Positions 46,430 to 57,794 of a DNA stretch of 64,000 nt are shown here, in pieces; the stretch's first letter is position 1, and every line of letters begins with the position of its first letter. The notes under the pieces are model-generated. The model had not been told where the DNA came from. It saw nothing but the letters and a program-made list of their open reading frames with translations, and ran no database searches. Where the stretch lies: the NCBI GenBank assembly GCA_028023455.1, contig JAQFVV010012394.1:28847010-28911009 (forward strand). The letters are read 5' to 3'. The DNA comes from Epiperipatus broadwayi (Eukaryota; Onychophora; Udeonychophora; Euonychophora; Peripatidae). The translations under genes were made by a program, and so were the position numbers.

Positions 46430-47570
46430 TACCTTCTCTTTTTACTCCCTGTGATACTAGCTCAATAATAAACAATCGAGTATAACAATAATAAAGTATG
46501 GGTCTTGGAACTTATGATATGTTAAACATGAGATAGACTTTAGGAAAGATTACAACATAGATGTTTTAGTATTGAGAAGTATATAAAATACACTCCACAA
46601 TGGCCCTGCTATTGTGAAAATTCTTCTACCACCATTATATTATAATCATTAGAAAAATTCCCATAACAAACAATGACTAAAATAATATTTCATTTAAATA
46701 ATGATCTAACTATTCTTGTACAATTTAAGAATCTCAAAATAATAACATTAAAACAAAATCACATTAAATTAAAATAATTAACATTATCCTAAGGATATAT
46801 CAGGGATCATAAGCATTCTATTCCAAAATCTTATATAACAATTAGATTGCTAATTAAATTGCAAGAGGGCTTTTGCTAATATCCATCATTTAAATAAAAT
46901 CACATTTACTCTTACAAACCTTGATTAAACCACTAAACATCACATGATCATCATCTCATGCTAACACATATCTGTTAGTAAACAGGCAAAAACTCTCCAT
47001 ATAGTAATGCCACCTTGTGCTAACCAGAGTAATCAATGGATGCCAGAAGGCTTGTGCATAAAATTCCTATCTATTAAGTAGGCACTAGATAGGAATTTTA
47101 TGCACCAGCCTTCTGGCATCCATTGATTACTCTGGTTAGCACAAGGTGGCACTACTATATGGAGAGTTTTTGCCTGTTAACCTTGATTAACATCCTATTT
47201 AAAAATTAATCTAACTATAATAATAAGACATGAAAATTGACGATTACTATAGGCTCTTTATCTTCACTTAAATAACTTAACTTACTTTCCTACGATTTTT
47301 TCTTATATTTCGACTAATAACAATCACTATAGAATACTCATTTTTATTATAATTAAAAGCTTTATTACACAATTATTATATACAAAGTCTAACTCAATTA
47401 ATTACATTTCTTAATTACTTAGCATTCACTCATTGTAATTAGATCCTCAAAATTACAAACCTTAAAATATATTTGGTCAGTAACTTGTACAATAAAATAA
47501 TATAATATTTCTAAATTTATGATATAAAATACATTTCAAAATCAGATTATAAAATCAGAATGTGACTCTT
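46430..47570 (-). repeat. dispersed repeat, copy B (inverted relative to 34645-35535)
   Basis: Reverse-complement match to 34645-35535, interrupted by the HH1 foldback at 46929-47178. It provides the filled-site half of a natural insertion comparison. Confidence 0.75.
46929..47178. mobile_element. HH1 foldback insertion with 12-bp TSD
   Basis: The flanks AACCTTGATTAA (46917-46928 and 47179-47190) are identical, and copy A at about 35015-35035 has a single such sequence (inverted). The insert begins 'accactaaacatcacatgatc' and ends 'gagagtttttgcctgtt', the two usual HH1 ends. Arms of about 90-95 bases pair almost perfectly around 'attaagtaggcac', sharing private variants such as CACCTTGTGCTAACC. 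The hammerhead segment is absent. Confidence 0.85.
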
Positions 47571-49153
47571 AAAACATACTATTAATTTCTATTATATGCT
47601 CTCCATTTTGTAATACTTATTAGTACTTTTCATATAAATCTTCAAGATTTTTTTATATCGAATAAAAATATGAAGTACTGAACTTCATTTAATATAGTTA
47701 TAATTTAAAAGCAATTTGATAATTAATGTGTCAATTATAAATTCTTAAATATAACTCTTCAGATAAAGCATAGAATCAGTATATGCTATGTATAATTCTA
47801 TATGGATAATGCGCTTTATTGATATGATCTTATGATGGAAATGACTCTCACATAAATGAAATTACTACTACAAAATTTAAATCAAAATATTCATTTATTT
47901 ACAACACTAAACAACAAACACCTATACACATTAGATTAAATAATTCACTAATAAAATAATCATTGAACTGCTTATAAATTTACAACAAACTTATGGACAT
48001 TCATGACAGATAGATATAATAATTATTATATACATTTAACCCTTTCAATATTCAGTATCTAGTTTTTTTAAAATCATAAGTTTATTCTTCTTAACATCAT
48101 GTATGCTTTCGTATTAATATTATATAGTTTTATACTTCATGAGTCATCTGGTGATTATCTTCTTAGTCATCTTTTCTTATTTACCGGATATTTTAATAAA
48201 TTTGTAATATTTAAATTATATTTCATATTCCAAAATTAGTATAAAAATATTTAATCTTATCAACAAAATTGTTGCTGCTGTGGTAATGTTACAAAAAAAT
48301 AAATCAAGATTTATAATGTATTCAAAATGAATAGTGAAATTAAGGACTCTTTTTTCATCTAATGTAATTCATTTTATACATTCATTCTCTATCTCTCATA
48401 TTTTCTGTTTATTCTCAAGTATCATGATTCATGTAATAATTTATTCAAATTTTTATTCAGATATAAAATATTTGTTCTGTATATGGTCTTACTACTTTAG
48501 GCTAATCTATCAAAACTTAGGAAGACAAACTATAAAATTCTTAAAATATTTAGTCAACTTTTGATGCCTACTCTATTATGATTTACCAAAAAACTTCATA
48601 GATAAGAAACTGATTTAATCCAAAAATATTATATCATAATAGAGGGATAAAAGTTTTCTTTATTTATAAGGAGTCATATTTTGGCAGGTAATCATTTTCC
48701 TAATGATCTGACCCAATTTTACCCTGGTTTATTCAGCAAGCATTTACAGTATATAATAAACTCATGTCTTTGCAGAAAATTCTCCCATCTCTTTCTAATA
48801 AACTATCTGGGTATGACAAAGATTAATCCCATTCAACTATTCAATCAGTTCTTCAGAATGATATTTTATATCCAATCCTGGAATTTTAAGTCATCTTTTC
48901 CTACTGTGTCTTCCCCAAGCATCTCTTATTATAATAATTCTGTACCAATAATTTAATTCAATCTTCCCATTAAATATTTTTCTATCCACATTTGAGATCA
49001 TGTTACAAAACAAATAGTCTACTTTTATTATCATCAATATAATACTCTTTATTATAACAAATGAGGTCATGATTATTATTTTACAGTAACATTCACTCTT
49101 TCTTGTTCTCATAAATAACATTACATTTCATAATATATTTATTGCTATTTTCA
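47571..49153. other. A+T-rich, no gene recognised
   Basis: Small open frames (48334-48564, 48681-48956, 48891-49121 minus) have no family support. Confidence 0.5.
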
Positions 49154-49167
49154 TAGAATCATATAAT

Positions 49168-49669
49168 AACTGAAATACAGCCTTATTATATACCTATGTC
49201 TACATACGTAATATATAGGGTATATGAGCACAGACTTTCACATGACCCACCACTCTCCACACTATCTCATAACAGTGATACACTTGAACACATATATGTT
49301 GAAAAGATAAATAATTACCAATATACGTATTTCATGCTAAACCAGCAATCATCAGTTGGTCCAGATTACCATCTCCACACATATATGCTATAAGTGCTCA
49401 GATATATATTAAGCTAGCCAAACCTCATACTTTAATGGACAGGCTTCTTCTCCACACTCCAACTCTTCAACTGTCCATCCAATTGAAAATCTGATGATGG
49501 AATGCTCAAAGGCCACACTGAGGCCGAGATTCTTGCTGGTTTAGCATGAAATATGTATATTGGTGATTATTTATCTTTTCAACATATATGTGTTCAAGTG
49601 TATCAGTGTTATGAGATAGTGTGGAGAGTGGTGGGTCGTGTGAAAGTCTGTCATCATATACCCTATATA
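49168..49669. mobile_element. HH2 foldback insertion with 14-bp TSD
   Basis: TAGAATCATATAAT stands on both sides (49154-49167 and 49670-49683). Inside, a minus-strand HH2 segment (to about 49420) and a plus-strand HH2 segment (about 49535-49669) face each other. Both outer parts hold the tRNA-like region (B box decayed). The left half contains a complete hammerhead at 49317-49360; the right half has lost its core. Confidence 0.8.
49317..49360 (-). ncRNA. hammerhead ribozyme (HH2), minus strand
   Basis: Minus strand: stem I ACCAA/TTGGT (5 pairs), core CTGATGA, stem II TGCT/AGCA (4 pairs, with a T opposite T at its base), GAAA, stem III ATA-CG-TAT, cleavage base A. Invariant bases are intact. 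Relative to the copy at 31119, stem III's loop and stem II's first pair differ. Confidence 0.75.
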
Positions 49670-49683
49670 TAGAATCATATAAT

Positions 49684-51945
49684 TTTATTTTATTGATCAC
49701 CACTAGTTTATTCCACTTGTCAAATATACTTTATGAGAATAAGTTTGAAATACCTTTACAACATATTTTACTACACTCAATTTTTTAAAAATATATGCTG
49801 GCTAAAATATAAAGTTAAAATACTATACCCCCAAACACTTTCATGTTATAACTCATATGTACTCTCTTCATACCTTTAAGTATACTCTTTTTTTTCTTTT
49901 TTAACAAGAATAAATAATAAAAAGGTTAATACTTTTCAACTTTATATACTAGATTGCATATAAAATTCTTTCAATTATTACTAACTAAAATACCTCATAT
50001 TTATATTTTATATTAAACAAAAAAAATTATTAATAATAAATTTAAAATTAAAATCCTTTTTCTCTTTGTTTTTTTTTTTAAAACCCATTCCAAATTTATA
50101 GTTTTAACTATCATGGTGACCCAGTAGATGCTCACCATTTCTCATGAGTTTGGTTCTTCTCCTATCTTCTTTCTGCTAGAACACGTGTATATTTAAACAA
50201 AGCATTAAACAAACAAGCACAACACTGAATGGACAAAAGTTCTAAATTGGATGCATCCTTCTTGACTAGTTTGAAGTTACATGCACATAATTATACTCTG
50301 GAAAAATACATTAACGAAAGAGTTTAACAAATCTTCTCAATATGACTTCACATTATTTTCCCATGTTGCAAAACTTTAAAATATATTTAACTAATTCATC
50401 AATAAGCTTACTTCATTTATTTCTTACCTTTCCTGTTACTTATTAATCTCATAAAATTTAAGTACATAGGAATAATTCATTTAACTTTTAGTATTATAGT
50501 GTATCATATTTGTGACTGTCACCTACATATTACAAGTTAAACAGAATTTTTCAATTATCCTTCCAATTTTACTGTTCCTTTCATATAATAACATAATAAG
50601 ATTTAACTTTCTATTTAAACATGAGAAATATCAATTTATCTTTCATCTGCTTCTTTTTTTCATTATCAAATATATGCTAAACATTTTCTTCTTCAAAATT
50701 TTTTTAAAGCTATTTATCACATGTAAATTGTTCAATTCAGACAGAATATTAATTTTCATTAGACTCTCAACTAAGTCCTTATTTTTAACATCTGCTAAAA
50801 TATTTTTACAAGTTTTAAAATTTATTTTTAGAGATTTTAAATTTGTTTCTCATTTTTAATCTATGACTAATAAAAACACTTAATTTGACATAAATAAATG
50901 AATGTTTTCTTATATGATACAAGTATATCTTTCTTTGAAGAAATGTAGTTGTCTTTTCTTTCTCATGGTTATCTCAGATAAGAGTAATAACTTTAGCTTT
51001 TCTTTTAGAATTCTTCTTTTAGATATCATTTTGATTATAAGTGGACATTCAAGATTTACAACTAGGTCATAATAAAGAAGCTGATTTGAACTCACTCCAT
51101 GACTTTAACAATTGCTATAAAATATATTATATCCTTAGACAGCTTTTTAAATATTATTTTACCATTTAAAACTTTAAATATTTTAAAATTTTTATTTTTT
51201 ACAAAGAAATGAAATTGAGACAGCCATCTACTTTATATATTTTTTATGAATCTCTATCCTGATCATCTGCTTCTATCCTTTTTCTTAAAAACCCTGGGAT
51301 AAAGTGACATCAGAAAACTACTTACTTAAATCTCATTGGTCAATATCCCAAATCAACTATTACAACTTTTAAATTAAATATTTTTCTGTTTCTATTTAAA
51401 ATAAATAAAATCAATAAATGCTTTACAAATGAAATTAATTTAAATAATTTCTTTAAGACTGAAGTTTTAATTCTAATTATATTTTTAATATATATTATTA
51501 ATTGAATTTAAATATAAAATTTATAATAAATATTTATGATTAAAACTATGATAATTTTAAAATAAATTATTATCTTGTAATTTATAATTATAATTGATCC
51601 TTCTTTCATTTATTAGAATTCTATATGTTTAGCTTCTGAAGAAACATTGTCATAAAATAAATTAAAGCCAATTTTATAAGTAACAATGTTTATTTAGATT
51701 GATAACTCTCATGTTAAAATTATATAGTGGATTATAATATAATTATAAACAAAGAATGGTTATTAAATCTTTTCAGAATTCTATTTTTAATCTTTATGTA
51801 TTGATTCATTTATTCATGTTATACCAAAATTTATAGCATTACTATTATCTAAATTATAAATTTAAAATTTTGGAACTATAATGTACATTTTATATTCTAT
51901 TGCTACCATGGATAACCAATCAAAAGGTTACAATATATATGTTAT
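49684..51945. other. A+T-rich, no gene recognised
   Basis: No family signal. The 115-residue frame at 50512-50859 is a low-complexity I/F/L product of A+T-rich DNA. Confidence 0.5.
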
Positions 51946-52280
51946 CAACATAGTTTAGCTAATTACCACAATAATTATAAGTTGCTGGCATGTCTGGATC
52001 ACAAGGTAAAGCATGCCCTGATGAATCATCTTCAATGCTCTTCCACCATGAAAACTATATCAAATTGTTATCAAATTTATGGTTTTACTGCCACAGACAG
52101 TTTGATTCGTTTTAAACATTGCATTATCAGTTTTTCCCCATTTAAAGCTAAATGTAATGTTAACTCATTATTCTATTGTGGATTAAGGAATGAAACACAC
52201 TGTCACATGTTATCATGAAACTCATAATCCAGACATGCCAGTAGCTTAAAATTTGTGTGGTTAACAGCTAAACTATGTTA
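51946..52280. mobile_element. short element with about 60-bp terminal inverted repeats
   Basis: The left end (51946-52005, with 'acatagtttagct' and 'ctggcatgtctggat') is inverted at 52221-52280 with roughly four in five bases matching. About 215 bases lie between, without a credible ORF. Size and form resemble a miniature inverted-repeat element, but no clear target duplication is seen. A GGTTACAATATATAT motif lies just upstream. Confidence 0.6.
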
Positions 52281-52889
52281 CTATGTAATAAATGCATTGC
52301 TTCAAGATGATATAGTGGATAGATCATGGAAAGAATTAGACATGCTTTCATTGGGATGCACTGAAATATTATCTCAATTTGCTATACAAAATTTCATCAT
52401 TTTTTTAAGTCACAATGTTTCATAAAAAATAGCCAATTTTTTGTTAAAGTAATATTTCTGTCAAAAACCTGACATCATCAGTAGCCCTGAAAAATAGTCA
52501 AAACTTAATTATGTAAAGCTAATTTTATATAGGTTCAGTCCCATTTGATGTACAAAGAAGGCTTTAGTTAAATAATCATTAAATTTATATTCAAACTTTA
52601 ATATTAAATTAAGCATTGTGAATGAAAATTGTATAAAATTTGCATTGTCATGTTTGATGAATTTAATTGTCATTTATTTATACAGATGTTGAATTTTACA
52701 TGTGTGTATTTAAAATTATTTGTATGTAGTCAATATATAACAGGTTTTGATATCTTAGGTTATTAAAAGTTTGAAATAAGGATTTTGTTGGTAATTGGTT
52801 TATATATTAGATGTGATAATGTGTTGGGCTATTTCCATCATTTACCATTAAATGTTGATTGTGTAGAAAATTTTAAACTTTATTTAAAC
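52281..52889. other. no gene; hammerhead-like motif and part of a foldback family
   Basis: Contains the motif at 52450-52485 (see findings). The stretch 52810-52889 ('ctatttccatcat' to 'tttcaaatac') resembles one arm of the foldback at 54493-54731. Confidence 0.4.
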
Positions 52890-52901
52890 TTTCAAATACA
52901 A

Positions 52902-53262
52902 GCAAAACTCTTCATACAGTAGTGTCACTCAGTGCAAGCCAGAGTAATCAATGGATGCAAGAAAGTTTGTGAAAAAAAATCCCTGTCTACTGCCTACTCA
53001 TCCAATATCCCCAGACTAGGTTTCTAGCTTGTGACTTTCATCAGCGGGAAGTCTTGGATCCAAGAGCACTGCTTCTAGATCTTAGGATTTAATACAACCC
53101 TCCAGCAGCCACATTTTATCTCTACTTAACTATAAAACCATGAGACTTGCATCCATTGATTATTCTGGCTTGTATTGAGTGGCACTCCAGTATGGAGAGT
53201 TTTACCCTGTTTTAACTGCTTGAGCAAACATAAGAAATGGTAATCATGTGATGTTGAGTGCT
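52902..53262. mobile_element. HH1 foldback insertion with 12-bp TSD
   Basis: Flanked by TTTCAAATACAA (52890-52901 and 53263-53274). It runs from the end 'gcaaaactcttc' through an inverted arm, the antisense hammerhead region, then a junction ('ccatgag' to 'cttgcatccattg') and the sense arm to the other end 'catgtgatgttgagtgctt'. The copy at 57795-58159, read in reverse, has the same order and the same junction. Confidence 0.85.
53008..53050 (-). ncRNA. hammerhead ribozyme (HH1), minus strand
   Basis: Minus strand: stem I TTCCCG/TGGGGA (6 pairs including G-U), core CTGATGA, stem II AGT-CACAA-GCT (A-U, G-C, U-G), GAAAC, loop CTA, GTC cleavage site. Against the 58008 copy, the stem I strand changed from TCCTCA to TTCCCG while still pairing with the same TGGGGA. 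Confidence 0.7.
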
Positions 53263-53364
53263 TTTCAAATACAAACAACTAATAGTAATAACACTCAAAT
53301 AAACAACACATGTTAGTAGATTATACAATGTTTTAGTGGTATTATTCCCTGCTTCTTTTCATGT

Positions 53365-53450
53365 GTTGCTGGCCTGACCAGTGAGAATACTAGCATAAGT
53401 GTCAAACTTAGAGACAAGCTCTAAGCAACTGAGCTATTCTGTCAAAGGCA
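53365..53450 (-). other. tRNA-derived SINE head
   Basis: Minus strand AATAGCTCAGTTGCTTAGAGC is an excellent tRNA D-arm/A box. The B-box region is decayed (TAGTATTCTCACTGG where TTCGAATCTCACTGG would be expected). The body may extend to about 53280 with 'agcaacacatgaaaagaagc'. Confidence 0.55.
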
Positions 53451-53814
53451 GCAACCAGTAGAAATATCATATAAGTCTAAAACTGGCCACAGCAGAAAAT
53501 TATTTAACTTTCCTATATAAATATAATTATGAAGGGATAAGTTCTAAGGGTTTGCAATTAAAATCTCCTATTCATTCCAAGGGAGTTGAGATTATTCAGA
53601 GAGCCAGTGAGGTCCTATTGAGAGAAAGAACAAATGCTTAAAGGTTTTCTGAGTATTAAACTTTGCATTCCATTAGAAATGTGGAATGTTTTTTAAAAAA
53701 CAAACTTAGAGATGAAGATTTCTCAGGAGTTTGTCAAGAAGTGAAAAGATCAAATTGTAAATTACATGGCAGGATAAAAGCACATTAGAAAAAGAAGCAT
53801 GCACATCTACATGG

Positions 53815-55690
53815 GCAAATAAAACGTCATATTGCAACTACTGATCTGTCAACTTCAATAAAAAATTTTAGTTCTAAACATCTTTCTGCTGAATTATCTG
53901 TTCTTGGAAAAGGTTTGAATTTTGCCATTACACCATCTTCTGTCCTATTATTAGATGTAATGGCAGCCACTGAAGAAGTTATCCAAAAATTGCCTCTGAA
54001 AGAAGCAGCAAAACTACAGTGGAAAGTTAAAAGGGCATTTGTGAACATCAAAAGCAGAAACATTTCATGTGGTGGAAAGTTATTAAACCTCTCAAACAAG
54101 ATACTTCTATAATCATCCTCCCTGCTGACAAAAGTAACATATGGTTATAATGGATAAAACTGATTATGATAAAATACTAGAACTTCTCACAGCAGGCTAA
54201 TACAAAGAAGTGGAAAAAAATCCAATTCCAAGTACAGAAATCAAGTTACAAGCATAACTTTAGAAAACATAATATTTCAGCAAAATTCCTCAATGGATTA
54301 CAAAAAATACATAAAGCCAATGTCCTATTGTTAGTTTCAGAAATTCACCATATCAAAATGTGTCAAGATTTCTTATCAAAATTCTTAGTCTTTTGGCATA
54401 CATTATACAGTTCTGCATCAGGGATTCTAAGCTCTTTGTAGAATTAATTAGGAACATGAAAATTGAAAAACCTGACATATTGGTAAGCTTTGTGTTTTCC
54501 TGAAAGTTTGTAATCATGGTGTTCTAGTTGTATTTTTATATGGACTATTTCCATCATCTAATATGCATATTGATAGAAAAATTTAACTTTATTTAAATAT
54601 TTCAAATACATTCAACTGTTTGATGTGCTATTACTAACAATTGAATGTATTTGGAATATTAAAGTTAAATTTTTCTAAAGACATTCAATATGCATACTAG
54701 ATGATGGAAATAGTCCAATATAAAGATACAATTGGTAATCTTTGATTTGGAAAGTTAATTTACAAATATACCATGTGAATTATTGTAAGGATATGGTTAT
54801 ATAATGATAACAATCTACAACCAGGACATCTCTATCTATTGATAGTGTAATGATGGACCTATTAACTTTCTACATAATGACAACATATTTTCAATATAAC
54901 TCCGAATTATTCCAACAAAATCAAGGGATGGTATGGGCTAACTACTGTCACCCTTGTTTAGCAACTTTTACATTACATTATTATTAAAAAACCTTGAAAC
55001 CAGAGCCATAAATACTACTTGATATCCACCTAAAGTGTGGTTGTGCTATGTTGATAATATATTTGTGTATGGCTACATGATGAAGTGTGGTTACAGTCAT
55101 TCTGGACCCACATAAACAACATATCTTCTTCAATTAAATTCATAATGGAATCAGAATAAAAATTGGCATTCTTAGATGTTCTTGTGACAAAAATTTCTCA
55201 TAGAAAAGTAAGAACAACAATTTATAAGAAACCAACACACAACTTTGCATATACATCCAGTCATTTCAGAAGCACAAAACATGGAATTATACTATCATTA
55301 TGGAACAGAGCAAAGGAAGTTTGTTTGGAAACCAATGATTTAGAAAATGAAAAGATTTATATAGAACACACTCTTATGAAGAATGATTATCCATCAGCTA
55401 TCATCAGGAAAGCCTTTAATAGGTGACAAAAAAATAGACACTAAAAGAAAAATAATTATTAGTACTGTAGTGTATCCATATATATTCCAGGAATAATGGA
55501 CAAATTAACCAAAATCTGCAATAAATATATCATTAGAGCAGTTTCAAAGCCATACAACCTTCAAGGAATTCTAACTTCTACAAAACCTAAACTTGAAATA
55601 CTGAAATACAAAAACTGCATCTATGAAATAGTATGTGAATTTGAAAGAAAGTATATTGGTAAAACCAGTTGTCCTGTTGAACAGTGATTA
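53815..55690 (+). pseudogene. Penelope-like element A, decayed RT and GIY-YIG endonuclease
   Basis: Recognisable blocks in order across frames: 'KGLNFAITPS' at about 53909-53938 (N-terminal PLE motif), 'IIILPADKSN' near 54100-54130, 'PIVSFRNSPYQNVSRFL' near 54325-54375, 'DILVSF' near 54475, 'FQYNSELFQQNQGM' near 54890-54930, CYVDN at about 55040 (YVDD in active elements, so the last aspartate is lost), 'LAFLDVLVTK' near 55160, 'YKKPTHNFAYTSSHF' near 55220-55265, and the GIY-YIG endonuclease start 'CIYEIVCEFERKYIGKT' at about 55616-55666. PLEs copy their RNA with a telomerase-related RT. A foldback at 54493-54731 splits the RT. Dead. Confidence 0.8.
54493..54731. mobile_element. foldback insertion inside PLE A, 13-bp TSD
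   Basis: TTGGTAAGCTTTG (54480-54492) recurs as TTGGTAATCTTTG (54732-54744), and joining the flanks restores PLE coding order ('LVSF' then 'DLESL'). The insert is a palindrome: arms of about 85 bases ('ggactatttccatcat...' and its inverse) around 'attcaactgtttgatgtgc'. One arm resembles 52810-52889. No hammerhead found. Confidence 0.8.
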
Positions 55691-55763
55691 AAATAACACA
55701 AACTAATAGAAAAAATTCAGATGTCTCTACAATATCCAACTATGTATGTATTAACAAACAAAT

Positions 55764-56434
55764 GTTTAATTAGGAAAATACAGTGCCACCCAGCAGCCTT
55801 AGTAATTAATTGATGCAAGAAAGTTTGGGCATGAAATCTCTATTTAGTGCCTACTCATCCAATATACCCAAACTAGTTTCTAGATAGTGGCTTTTATCAA
55901 TGAAAAGCTTTGGATCTGAGAGCACTGCATCCAGACCTTAGAATCTGCACTGGATGGCATTATTGTATGGAGAGTTTGCTATTGTTTTGACAACTCAGGT
56001 AAGCACAGAACATGGTGATAATGTGATATTTCAATGGTTCTATATGAATCCTAGCTATAGGATGATGGTAAATGCAGTTTTTGAAGAAAAAAAACAAGAA
56101 TACCAAAATATATGGATATTGAACTGGGTTTAGATCTGTGTGACTACACAAGCAAATTAGCTTGGATTGAAAACATTATTGTATTTTATCTTAGGTTCAT
56201 AGCTTTATAGTTAACTAAAAAGGTAAAAGGTAGCTGTTGGAGGGTTGCATTAGATCCAAAAATCTAGGTGCAGTGCTTTTAGATCCAAGGATCTTGATTG
56301 ATGAAGGCCACAAGCTAAGAACTAGTCTAGGATGTTGGATGATAGGCACTAGATAGGGATTTTATGCACAAATTTTCTTGCATCTATTGATAACTAAGGC
56401 TTGCACTGGATGGCACTACTATATGTAGGGTTCA
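55764..56434. mobile_element. composite HH1 copy (antisense part plus full sense unit)
   Basis: Antisense HH1 (55764-55945) joins sense HH1 (from about 55946), which runs through more than a full 425-bp unit to 56434. Two hammerhead sites, both dead: minus-strand TTGATAA near 55895-55901, and plus-strand TTGATGA with AGAAC near 56292-56330. Confidence 0.7.
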
Positions 56435-56524
56435 AAAATGAAACACTATACAGTATATATATTAATCAGTAAACATAATTTATTTGCATTGTTCCTTTTT
56501 TTTGTAAGACAAAAACAGCACTTC

Positions 56525-56815
56525 ACTTTAGTGCCATCTAGTGTAAGCTTGAGTAATCAATGATTAGTTAATATATATAAAATCCTTTATCATTTAAATC
56601 TAAATCCTCAGACCTGTTTTTGGTTTTTATTTTTATCAATGAAGCTTGGCAGACATGTAACCAGAAATCATTTTCAAATCCTTTCTACCTATCAAGCTAA
56701 AAGCTTGAAATTCAAATCAGGCTAACGTATTGAATCCAAGCTTTCCTGTTTAAGCAGTTATATAGATCTGAATCCACTTCAGTAGCTGTATATTTTAATA
56801 TCATTTCTTCGTTAA
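56525..56815 (-). mobile_element. decayed HH1 antisense fragment
   Basis: Starts 'agtgccatctagtgtaagc' and runs through the unit with large divergence; the hammerhead region is not preserved. Confidence 0.5.
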
Positions 56816-56967
56816 TTGTGAGCCACTTATGCTCCTGGTTAGAGATGTTAATATCAGCAAAGTGTAATTATGAAAATTTTGTTACTTTATTATCGTTTTT
56901 TTTCTTTTGTTGTGAGGTAATACATATTTTTAAATAGTTAAATGATAAATAAGGAAGTTTTGTAAAG

Positions 56968-57235
56968 AATAAAAGAAAGAGGAAATTGGTTGAAGAAATT
57001 AAAGATAATAACCGAATCGAATGTTTAGTAAAAAACTAAGAATATTTTAATGAAGGAAATTTTGGAGGAATAGTGAATGGAAACAAAACGAAAGAATGAA
57101 AAACGATACTGAATGATATAAGAAATGAAAAGAAATCCATAGAATTGGAGATCAGTGCAATGAATAGAATGGAATGAAGAAATGAATGAATTCTCTGTGT
57201 GATTACTCTCTGGACAGGACAGAACACTATTGATC
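56968..57235 (+). pseudogene. decayed 3' end of the second RTE-like LINE family
   Basis: The plus strand resembles 8760-9030: 'KRKLVEEI', 'EGNFGG' and 'MKRNP.NWRSVQ', the end of the RTE-like C-terminal region. Minus-strand frames over 57025-57297 are shadows. Confidence 0.45.
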
Positions 57236-57780
57236 AATCTCTTTAAGTAATCCATAAAAGTTATAATTATAAAAGTTAAAATGTAGTATTTTTTCATCTT
57301 ATGTAATTCATTTAAAATGATTGCGCTTATAATTATGAGTTATGTAATTTTGTTTGTATAATCAATAATGTTTACTTTAAAACTGAAAACAACTAAATTT
57401 ATTGACTTGATTAAAAAAAAAAAAAAAGCGTAAGTACGCATAATCGTTTAGAAAAATATTTGTTTAGAAAGTATTTTACGAAAATTGATAGGGGATTTTA
57501 AAAATAGCTTATATTGATTATAATAATAATGAAATGCTTTATTGTTCGGAATTTCATAAGAAATTCCAGCATGGCAAATTATAGTTTTAGAGTCTGCGGC
57601 GCTATTAAACCACGCAGCATACGACATGTATATAGGTAGGATATGTTCAGTTTAAAATGTTTTTTTTGCTAATGTCTTTACTAATTGCAGTATATTGATT
57701 CTTCAATTACTGCACACAAAAGTTAATTTGCGAACTAGTTAGTTTAATTGTCAAAACAGTTCGATGTTCACTAATTTACA
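57236..57780. other. no gene recognised
   Basis: A+T-rich sequence with no signal. Confidence 0.4.
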
Positions 57781-57794
57781 GTTTATACAAAGTT

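Noticed and set aside
49494-49520. CTGATGATGG as another hammerhead core
   Set aside because: No stem II and no GAAA follows at the right distance.
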